Assembly: GCA_910585815.1 (NCBI GenBank)
Contig: CAJUFJ010000054.1
Location: 17,655-23,326 of the forward strand
DNA length: 5,672 bases
Direction: 5' to 3'
DNA from: an uncultured Oscillospiraceae bacterium
GTDB lineage: Bacteria > Bacillota > Clostridia > Oscillospirales > Oscillospiraceae
Shown here: piece by piece, positions 1-5,093 of the stretch
Numbering within the stretch: the first letter of the stretch is position 1
How the letters are laid out: every line of letters starts with the position of its first letter
Notes under the pieces: model-generated
What the model saw: the letters and a program-made list of their open reading frames with translations, nothing else
Databases searched by the model: none
What the model was told of the DNA's origin: nothing
Position numbers and translations under genes: made by a program

Positions 1-126
1 TCAACGCCATCCAAACGCTGCTCAACGCCATCCAAACGCTGCTCAACGCCATCCAGACGCTGCTCAACGCCATCCAGACGCTGCTCAACGCCATCCAGAC
101 GCTGCTCGATTCTATCCAACCGCTGG
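1..126. repeat. 21-bp tandem repeat, five exact-length units plus one degenerate
   Basis: Units start at 1, 22, 43, 64 and 85, each beginning tcaacgccatcc. Units 1-2 have 'ccaaacgc' where units 3-5 have 'ccagacgc'; this single change is synonymous (TTG versus CTG Leu on the minus strand). A sixth, diverged unit at 106-126 (beginning tcgattctatcc) encodes IEQRLDR-type residues. The array may continue past the left edge. Near identity at the DNA level points to recent slippage or recombination, each step adding or removing exactly one protein heptad without shifting the frame. Confidence 0.95.
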
Positions 127-191
127 TTAATAGGAGCCAGCTTCCGATCCAACATTTCTTCAATCGCCTTTAATAATTCCATATCCACCAT
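1..191 (-). CDS. Heptad-repeat coiled-coil protein, hypothetical (partial, runs off left edge)
   Basis: The gene starts at ATG 191 on the minus strand, behind a perfect AAGGAGG (197-203) with a 5-nt spacer. It is open to the window edge, giving 63 codons with no stop. Residues 1-28 read as a short amphipathic start (MVDMELLKAIEEMLDRKLAP, then INQRLDRI). Residues 29-63 are five identical EQRLDGV heptads. Leu and Val alternate at 3- and 4-residue spacing (a/d positions) and Glu/Arg flank them, which is the pattern of a parallel coiled coil. No signal peptide or membrane segment is visible in this part. It lies 33 nt downstream of the HEXXH-protein gene on the same strand, so co-transcription is likely. 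Short Firmicutes proteins of the style 'PINQRLDRIEQRLD' are common and mostly of unknown function, some of them in prophages. The C-terminal part is not in the window, so no function is assigned. That it is a real gene is well supported by the ribosome binding site and codon periodicity. Confidence 0.8.
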   Translation of the reverse strand, partial: MVDMELLKAIEEMLDRKLAPINQRLDRIEQRLDGVEQRLDGVEQRLDGVEQRLDGVEQRLDGV

Positions 192-224
192 GACAGCCTC
201 CTTCTTAGAATAATAATATTTCTG

Positions 225-1037
225 TTAAGCTACAGCTTCAAAGCCGGACTTTGGCTCATTTTCGGCCTGCTTGGGCTCCTCCACGGGGTTGGCTTTGGTG
301 GTGGTGCGGGTGGTGCCGCCGGAGACGTACACATCGCCGCATTCGGGGCAGATGGCGGTGTGGATGGTCACAGACTGGTTGACCACCTTTCGATCCTCCC
401 GCTGGGCCTTGGCCTGCTCCCGGACCACGTGCTCCTGCTCGTGGCCCCGGACAGCAGAGGCGGCCTGCTCGGGGGCGACGTTGGTGGCGGTTTTAAAAGA
501 GACGCCGGGGTCGTCGGAGCCGTCCTGATACTTGCGGTTCTTGCAGGTCTGGCATTCGGCGTCCTCCATGACCTCCTGGGGGGACTTGACCTCCTCCTGG
601 CCGATCTTCAGGCTGTCCTGCTCCTGGTCCTTGTTCAGCAGCCTGCCCAGGTCCCCGGCCTCCCGGCCGCCCAGCAGCCGCTCCAGGCCCTTGGACTGGT
701 TCCAGCCCAGCAGCTCATTTTCCAGGTCTTCTGCCTTGCCGTCCAGATACTGGATACGGGAGCGCACCGCCATCTCGGCGGGGTCGGCCCCCTCCCGCAT
801 GGTGGGGAACTGGAAATTGCCCTCCTGCTCCTCCGGAACCAGCTGGGCCGCCCCACGGTGGACGGCAGGCGTCCGGTCCACGGGAGGCACCGGCGTGGTC
901 TGGGCCCGGGACACCGGAGAGATGGGGTCGGTGCTGCTCGGGTTGGCGCTCCGGTTCTGCCAGGCGTTTTTATTTTGATAAATGGAATAGTAACCGCTGA
1001 TGCTGCCATAGCTGCCAATTGCTCCAATGGCTGACAT
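225..1037 (-). CDS. Uncharacterised HEXXH / double-CxxC protein (SprA-related-like putative metalloprotease)
   Basis: This is a 270-aa protein. A longer reading starts at GTG 1046, but that codon abuts the ribosome binding site (AAAGGGG, 1046-1052), whereas ATG 1037 lies 8 nt from it, so 1037 is preferred. Residues 1-30 are rich in Gly, Ser, Tyr and Ala, and about 30-75 is a Pro/Thr/Ser-rich low-complexity stretch. Residues 85-150 are charged and helical. The conserved-looking core runs from about 160 to 245: CQTC (Cys162, Cys165), then HEQEH (His199, Glu200, His203), which fits the zincin HEXXH pattern, then CPEC (Cys230, Cys233) followed by a Gly/Thr-rich strand. The C-terminus is acidic and Lys-rich. 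There is no signal peptide or membrane segment. The core resembles a Firmicutes family that I recall as related to the SprA-related/CJM1_0395 putative metalloprotease group; this is memory, not a search. Zinc binding and proteolysis are inferred. The four cysteines could form one zinc ribbon. It is the first gene of a leftward pair with the heptad-repeat protein. Confidence 0.78.
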   Translation of the reverse strand: MSAIGAIGSYGSISGYYSIYQNKNAWQNRSANPSSTDPISPVSRAQTTPVPPVDRTPAVHRGAAQLVPEEQEGNFQFPTMREGADPAEMAVRSRIQYLDGKAEDLENELLGWNQSKGLERLLGGREAGDLGRLLNKDQEQDSLKIGQEEVKSPQEVMEDAECQTCKNRKYQDGSDDPGVSFKTATNVAPEQAASAVRGHEQEHVVREQAKAQREDRKVVNQSVTIHTAICPECGDVYVSGGTTRTTTKANPVEEPKQAENEPKSGFEAVA

Positions 1038-1073
1038 TGCGGACACCCCTTTCTGTTCATAAGCTGTGGAGTA

Positions 1074-1102
1074 ATTATACTAAATTTTCCCCTCCGGCGC
1101 AA
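1074..1102 (-). promoter_or_regulatory. Candidate sigma-A promoter for the HEXXH-protein operon
   Basis: On the minus strand a perfect -10 TATAAT (1079-1074) is preceded by a 17-bp spacer and a weak -35 TTGCGC (1102-1097, only TTG conserved). Transcription would start near 1067, giving a leader of about 30 nt that contains the AAAGGGG ribosome binding site. It lies in the 116-nt gap between the ltaS-like gene and the HEXXH gene, so the pair can be expressed on its own. Confidence 0.55.
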
Positions 1103-1153
1103 GGGGTAAATCCATATCTCTCCGAAAAAACCGGCGCGGCCTGTCCCCTGCGG

Positions 1154-2977
1154 CTAATCCATGCAAAACATGGGCCGGGCCTCGTCAAACAGGTCCACCA
1201 TGCCGCAGTAGTTGAGCACCTCATACCTCCACAGCCAATCCTTCTGCTCCTGGCTGAGCTCCGACTTCTTTAAAAACCGGCCGTCGGCGGTGACGAAGCC
1301 CACGGGGGTGATGGCGGGCATGACCTCATACAGGTCGGCCAGAAACTCCATGTAGCCGGTGAGGGGCAGGCCGGCGGTCTGGGCGGTGAGCACCCCCAGG
1401 AAGTTAGGGCTGATGACCACGTCCTGCCGCTCCTCGATGTCGTAGTTGGCCCAGATAAAGAAGGGGACGGCGTACTGCTGCATTACCTCCTCGGTGGTCC
1501 GCTCCGACAGCTTTTTGCCGTACAGTTCCTCATAGAAGGCGTTGGTCAGAGGGGGCTGGTGGTCACCGAAGAAGACCACCAGGGTGGGCTCGTTGCACTG
1601 GCTGTAGTAGGTGATAAGCTCCTCCAGGGCCAGGTCGCTCTCCTTCATCAGGTCCAGGAACTGCTCCGCCGTCCGGTCCGCCGCCTTTAGGCTGGAGGGC
1701 AGTTGGATGTGCCGGGGCAGGTTGTACCAGCCCTGGGCGTAGCCACTGTGGTTCTGCATGGTGACGTTGAAGAAAAAGCTTGTGTCCTCCGCCTGGGTGG
1801 ACCTGTAGATCATCTCATAGTCCGATTTGTCGGAGATGTAGCTGCGGATGATGTGGGGGCTGGGGACGTCCTCCTCATACATCTGCCGGTCAAAATCCAG
1901 ATACTGGTAGGCCAGCACCCGGTTCCAGCCGGAGGACTTGTAGGGGTGGAAGGCCGTCGTGGCGTAGCCCTGGCTCCCGGCCAGGGCGGCCAGGGAGGGC
2001 ATGCCCTCCTCCACATAGAGCTGGTAGGCCACCGTGTGAGGGGGCTGGAACAGGCTGGTAAAGCCGGTGAGATACTCAAATTCAATGGTAGCGGTGCCGC
2101 CCCCGGTGACCGACGAGTACATCCAGCCTTTGATGGTGTTCTCCTCCAGGGCGTGGAGGAAGGGGGTGGGGTCCTCCGAGGGGTTCAGGCCGTCGAAGAT
2201 GGTCAGGTCGCCAAAGGACTCATTCATAATGACCACAATATTCACCGGCTTCTTCTCCGGGTCGGCGGGGACGCCCGGGTACTCCTCCATCAGCTCCAGC
2301 ACCAGCTCCTTGGAGTAGTCCTCCGGCTTGTCCACCGAGGAGTACCGCAGGGCGATGGAGAAATTGAGCAAAAATCCGTTGCGCTGGGTGACCCACTGCT
2401 GGGTGAAGATACCCAGGGCGGGGAGCATCCCGGTGCAGAAGAAGGCGTAGCTGTAGCAAATAATCACACCCCACAGGGCCACCGAACCGATCAGCGGAAA
2501 CCTGGCCCGCTTCCGCTGGGGCACGCAGAAAAAGACCAGCGCCAGATAGGCCGTCAGCAGGATGGCGGCCTGGGTGATGTAGATGTCCACAGAGTAGTCA
2601 AAGCCCCCCGCCACATTGGCGGCGGTGCGCCAGCCGGTGATATCCGCCGGAAAGAGGATGCGGCCCCGGAAGCGCAGGACATAGTGGTTCACCAGCCCGA
2701 ACAGGAAGCACAGCACCGTTCCCAGGGCGGCGGCCCGCCGGTTCCGGCCCAGAAGCAGCCGCAGGGCAATGAAGATGCTGTAGTAAAACACCATGTTCAT
2801 CAGCACCTGCCAGGCGGCCAGGTCCTTAAATATGTCGTTTTCATTTAAAATCTCCACCATCCACAGGCAGGCCCAGGGACCCAACAGAAAAACCAGCCGG
2901 GATGCCCATTTGCCCGGGTTTTCCCGCCAGTCCTTCACCAGCCGGGGAAAGGTGTCGTCATACAGCAGTGCCCTCAT
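1154..2977 (-). CDS. LtaS-family lipoteichoic acid synthase / phosphoglycerol transferase
   Basis: This 607-aa polytopic enzyme belongs to the alkaline-phosphatase/sulfatase superfamily. A longer reading exists from TTG 3013, but ATG 2977 has an AGGAGG (2987-2992) 9 nt upstream and is the better start. Five membrane segments are visible at about residues 26-44, 57-76, 82-101, 131-152 and 160-181, followed by a large extracytoplasmic domain. Catalytic signatures, in order, are NESFGDL (Glu253, metal), GGGTATIEFE (Thr295, likely nucleophile), HPYKSSGWNR (about 344), MQNHSGY (His410) and FFGDHQPPL (Asp472, His473, metal). Order and spacing closely follow S. aureus LtaS (Glu255, Thr300, His416, Asp475, His476). 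The known family role is transfer of glycerol phosphate from phosphatidylglycerol to a growing teichoic acid chain on the outer membrane face, with manganese as cofactor. A one-step primase or another phosphoglycerol-modifying enzyme remains possible. No glycolipid-anchor genes are next to it. It is divergent from the amino acid transporter, and I see no frameshift. Confidence 0.9.
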   Translation of the reverse strand: MRALLYDDTFPRLVKDWRENPGKWASRLVFLLGPWACLWMVEILNENDIFKDLAAWQVLMNMVFYYSIFIALRLLLGRNRRAAALGTVLCFLFGLVNHYVLRFRGRILFPADITGWRTAANVAGGFDYSVDIYITQAAILLTAYLALVFFCVPQRKRARFPLIGSVALWGVIICYSYAFFCTGMLPALGIFTQQWVTQRNGFLLNFSIALRYSSVDKPEDYSKELVLELMEEYPGVPADPEKKPVNIVVIMNESFGDLTIFDGLNPSEDPTPFLHALEENTIKGWMYSSVTGGGTATIEFEYLTGFTSLFQPPHTVAYQLYVEEGMPSLAALAGSQGYATTAFHPYKSSGWNRVLAYQYLDFDRQMYEEDVPSPHIIRSYISDKSDYEMIYRSTQAEDTSFFFNVTMQNHSGYAQGWYNLPRHIQLPSSLKAADRTAEQFLDLMKESDLALEELITYYSQCNEPTLVVFFGDHQPPLTNAFYEELYGKKLSERTTEEVMQQYAVPFFIWANYDIEERQDVVISPNFLGVLTAQTAGLPLTGYMEFLADLYEVMPAITPVGFVTADGRFLKKSELSQEQKDWLWRYEVLNYCGMVDLFDEARPMFCMD

Positions 2978-3018
2978 GTCTCGTTTCCTCCTGTGCGGCC
3001 GCGCCGAAATCAAAGATT

Positions 3019-3046
3019 AGAATAGCAATTTTTTTCAAAAATGCAA
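3019..3046 (-). promoter_or_regulatory. Weak candidate promoter of the ltaS-like gene
   Basis: On the minus strand TTGCAT (3046-3041) and TATTCT (3024-3019) are 16 bp apart. The match is 3/6 and 4/6 to consensus, in an AT-rich context about 40 nt upstream of ATG 2977. It is the best-placed candidate I can find but is not strong. Confidence 0.3.
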
Positions 3047-3277
3047 GAGAAATGTTCAAACTTAAAAAACTTTTAAGGTTCCTTCTCCCCCCATATAGAC
3101 GCAAAATTTTCCGGCTGGTTCCCCTGTCTGTCCGGTTTTTTTCGCCGCCTGTGCATACTCATTCATGCCTTTTGCATAAATCCTCCTCTCCCCTGCCCTT
3201 TCCTCGGCCTTTGCCGCCAATAACCCCCGCTGTATTGTGTCCGATTTACCCAAAAAAGCGCCGGGGGGGCGTATAAT

Positions 3278-3316
3278 TTTGAATATTTATCTATTGACTG
3301 TGAATATTTATCGGAG
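3278..3316 (+). promoter_or_regulatory. Candidate tandem ARG boxes (ArgR/AhrC operator)
   Basis: The 12-mer TGAATATTTATC occurs twice, at 3280-3291 and 3301-3312, exactly 21 bp apart. Against the arginine-repressor core TGAATWWWWATTCA, the first site (TGAATATTTATCTA) matches 12 of 14 positions and the second (TGAATATTTATCGG) 11 of 14. As 18-bp boxes (3278-3295 and 3299-3316) they are separated by 3 bp, the usual arrangement for an ArgR hexamer. The first box runs into the -35 element, and the second fills the spacer up to the -10, so binding would block RNA polymerase. Alternatives are a different repressor or an AT-rich UP-like element. Confidence 0.55.
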
Positions 3317-3322
3317 TATAAT
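3294..3322 (+). promoter_or_regulatory. Strong sigma-A promoter of the amino acid ABC transporter operon
   Basis: The -35 is TTGACT (3294-3299, 5/6 match), followed by a 17-bp spacer and a perfect -10 TATAAT (3317-3322). Transcription should start near 3329, giving a leader of about 50 nt, too short for a typical riboswitch. The sequence upstream of the -35 is AT-rich. The direct repeats at 3280-3312 overlap it. Confidence 0.85.
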
Positions 3323-3380
3323 TCCCACAGTGTCTGGCATTTCGGACCAGCTATCCAGCATTTGAAAAGGAGTTTTTATC

Positions 3381-4253
3381 ATGAAGAAGATTCTTGCTTT
3401 TGCCATGGCCGCGGCCATGACCCTGTCCCTTGCCGCCTGCGGCGGCAACGGCGGTTCCGCCAGCTCCAACAAGGGCGGCGCCTCCGCCAGCAATCCCGGT
3501 TCTGTCTCCGGCAGCCAGGGCGGCAGCTCCGCTGATGCCAGCACCCCCGCCGCCTTTACCACTGTAGAGGCCGGCAAGCTGCACATGTCCACCAATGCCG
3601 AATTTCCCCCCTATGAGATGCTGGACGACGCCGGCAATCCCATCGGCATCGACGTAGAGGTGGCCCAGGCCATCGCCAACAAGCTGGGCCTGGAGCTGGT
3701 GGTGGACGACATGGGCTTTGACGCCGCCCTGCTGGCCGTTCAGAACGGCCAGAGCGACATCGCCATGGCCGGCATCACCGTCAGCGAGGACCGTCTGGCC
3801 AAGATGGACTTTACCGACTCCTACGCCACCGGCGTGCAGGTGGTTATCGTCAAAGAGGGCTCCGACGTCACCATGGACAACCTGGGCGACCACATGATCG
3901 GCACCCAGATGGGCACCACCGGCTACATCTACGCCTCCGATACCCCCGACAACGGCGGCTACGGCGAGGACCATGTGATCGGCTATGAGACCGGCGCTGT
4001 GGCTGTTCAGGCTCTGGTCAACGGCCAGGTGGACGCCGTTATCATCGACAACCTGCCCGCTCAGAGCTACGTGGAGGCCAATGCCGCCGCCGGGCTCACC
4101 ATTCTGGAGGGCACCTGGGTGGAGGAGGACTACGCCATCGCCCTGCAAAAGGGCAACACCGAGCTGATGGCCGCCGTCAATGGCGCGCTGAACGAGCTCA
4201 AGGCCGACGGCACCTTCCAAGGCATCGTGGACAAGTACATCACTGCTGACTAA
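3381..4253 (+). CDS. Amino acid ABC transporter substrate-binding lipoprotein
   Basis: This 290-aa protein is of the polar amino acid binding family (SBP_bac_3 type). ATG 3381 follows AAAAGGAG (3365-3372) by 8 nt. Residues 1-20 are a lipoprotein signal peptide with lipobox LAAC, so Cys20 is the likely lipidated residue. Residues 21-58 form a Gly/Ser/Ala-rich tether. The two-lobed ligand domain spans about 62-290: TNAEFPPYEM (71-80), GIDVEVAQAIA (89-99), GITVSEDRLAKMDFTDSY (131-148), GTTGYIYA (178-185) and VIIDNLPA (220-227). By alignment from memory with LAO/ArgT proteins, Arg138 would hold the ligand carboxylate and Asp223 its amino group. Asn72 replaces the Asp11 that contacts basic side chains in LAO, so the ligand cannot be read from these residues. 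It is first gene of the importer operon, with permease and ATPase downstream. The ARG-box-like operator suggests arginine or a related amino acid (inference); glutamine or cystine remain possible. Confidence 0.93.
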   Translation: MKKILAFAMAAAMTLSLAACGGNGGSASSNKGGASASNPGSVSGSQGGSSADASTPAAFTTVEAGKLHMSTNAEFPPYEMLDDAGNPIGIDVEVAQAIANKLGLELVVDDMGFDAALLAVQNGQSDIAMAGITVSEDRLAKMDFTDSYATGVQVVIVKEGSDVTMDNLGDHMIGTQMGTTGYIYASDTPDNGGYGEDHVIGYETGAVAVQALVNGQVDAVIIDNLPAQSYVEANAAAGLTILEGTWVEEDYAIALQKGNTELMAAVNGALNELKADGTFQGIVDKYITAD

Positions 4254-4265
4254 GAGAAAATAAAC

Positions 4266-4294
4266 GGGGGGCGGCCCACACCGGGCCGCCTCTC
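4266..4294 (+). promoter_or_regulatory. Intercistronic RNA hairpin between binding protein and permease genes
   Basis: GGCGGCCC (4270-4277) and GGGCCGCC (4283-4290) form a perfect 8-bp GC stem around the loop ACACC. In RNA it extends to about 12 bp with two G-U pairs (4266-4269 with 4291-4294). No T-run follows, so it is not a classical terminator. Its place 12 nt after the binding-protein stop suits a 3' stabiliser or partial stop that keeps binding protein in excess over permease. Confidence 0.75.
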
Positions 4295-4319
4295 TCACTG
4301 TAAGAAGGGGGACGTGTCC

Positions 4320-5093
4320 ATGGACTGGGCGCAGTATTATGCTCAGCTGAGCGAGATGGCCAGAGCCGGACAGGAGCTTGGATTCTTCGACAACTTCTTC
4401 CGCCTGTTCTACCAGGCCTTTATTGAGGGCAACCGTTGGCAGCTTTACCTCCGGGGGTTGGTTGTTACGTTACAGCTCACTGTCATTGCCCTGTGTATCG
4501 GCATTGTGCTGGGGGTTCTGGTGGCGGTGGTCCGCACCGCCCACGACCAGCAGCGGCTGGGGCGGAGAAGTATTTTTCTAAGCTTCTGCAATGTCCTGTG
4601 CCAGATCTATACCACCGTGATCCGGGGCACGCCCATGATGGTGCAGCTGCTTATCTGGGGCTTCGTCATCTTCAGCTCCAGCCGGAACAAGACCATGGTG
4701 GGCGCGCTGGGCATCGGCATCAACTCCGGGGCCTATGTGGCGGAGATTGTCCGGGCCGGCCTGATGAGCGTGGACGGCGGCCAGGCGGAGGCGGGCCGCT
4801 CCCTGGGCCTGAACTACTTCGACACCATGCGGTATATCGTGATCCCCCAGGCCTTTAAAAACATCCTGCCCGCCCTGGGCAACGAGTTCATCGTCCTGTT
4901 TAAAGACACCTCCCTGGTCTCGGCCATCGGCGGCGCTGAGCTGATTTACTACGCCAAGGCTGTAGGCTCAAAGACCTTCGAGGTCATGTTCCCCTATCTG
5001 GGAGTCGCCGTGATATACTTGACGGCTGTTTTGATACTTACCTGGCTCCAGGGCAAGCTGGAAAGGAGGCTGCGCCAAAGTGATCGACGTTAA
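4320..5093 (+). CDS. Amino acid ABC transporter permease (His/Glu/Gln/Arg type)
   Basis: This is a 257-aa inner membrane subunit. GTG 4314 is also in frame, but it is only 2 nt from the ribosome binding site AAGGGGG (4305-4311); ATG 4320, at 8 nt, is preferred. A polar N-terminus of about 40 residues precedes the first membrane segment (about 44-71). Further hydrophobic stretches are at roughly 85-101, 105-118, 126-148, 184-206 and 224-243. Family marks are RGTPMMVQLL (about 102-111), the EAA coupling loop EAGRSLGLNYFDTMRYIVIPQAFKN (from residue 157, with Gly replacing the second Ala of EAA), then LPALGNEFI and LFKDTSLVSAIGG. The loop docks on the ATPase. Such permeases usually work as homodimers or as pairs; only one permease gene is seen here, suggesting a homodimer. 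It ends with TAA inside the start of the ATPase gene, indicating translational coupling. Confidence 0.93.
   Translation: MDWAQYYAQLSEMARAGQELGFFDNFFRLFYQAFIEGNRWQLYLRGLVVTLQLTVIALCIGIVLGVLVAVVRTAHDQQRLGRRSIFLSFCNVLCQIYTTVIRGTPMMVQLLIWGFVIFSSSRNKTMVGALGIGINSGAYVAEIVRAGLMSVDGGQAEAGRSLGLNYFDTMRYIVIPQAFKNILPALGNEFIVLFKDTSLVSAIGGAELIYYAKAVGSKTFEVMFPYLGVAVIYLTAVLILTWLQGKLERRLRQSDRR

Larger units (their letters stand above)
2978..3380. other. Divergent intergenic region between ltaS-like gene and transporter operon
   Basis: These 403 bp are without a convincing gene. The left end has the ribosome binding site of the ltaS-like gene and an AT-rich stretch (about 3009-3077) that probably holds its promoter. 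Positions 3078-3240 are markedly C/T-rich on the plus strand. A run of seven G at 3263-3269 precedes the transporter promoter with its direct repeats. Small open frames here lack ribosome binding sites and are not called. Confidence 0.8.

Noticed and set aside
1..126. CRISPR array
   Set aside because: The units are directly adjacent without unique spacers and are in frame with a coding sequence.
360..1034. Long plus-strand open frame (224 aa) opposite the HEXXH-protein gene
   Set aside because: Leu/Gly/Val-rich antisense reading of a GC-rich gene, with no ribosome binding site and no domain. The minus-strand frame has motifs, promoter and ribosome binding site.
1115..1153. Possible terminator after the ltaS-like gene (T6 on the minus strand)
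   Set aside because: The stem before the T-run is only about 3 bp (GGC/GCC), so read-through into the HEXXH operon cannot be excluded. It is too weak to call.
1703..2848. Plus-strand open frame of 381 aa opposite the ltaS-like gene
   Set aside because: It is an antisense shadow of a clear LtaS-family gene, rich in His/Gly/Val and without recognisable motifs.
3062..3253. Small minus-strand open frame (63 aa) in the intergenic region
   Set aside because: It starts with TTG, has no ribosome binding site at a usable distance and no recognisable features. It lies in the regulatory region.
3252..3271. Terminator-like element on the minus strand: CGCC, five C, GGCG, C, then six T
   Set aside because: The stem is only 4 bp and no leftward transcript or gene end is evident upstream of it. 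It may simply be the G-run next to the promoter.
3272..3277. Second TATAAT upstream of the transporter promoter
   Set aside because: No -35-like hexamer lies 16-18 bp upstream, where the sequence is C/A-rich. It is more likely part of the AT-rich upstream element.
3351..4298. Minus-strand open frame of 315 aa opposite the binding-protein gene
   Set aside because: The composition (Gly/Val/His/Ala) is typical of a reversed GC-rich gene. The plus strand encodes an unambiguous lipoprotein with promoter and ribosome binding site.
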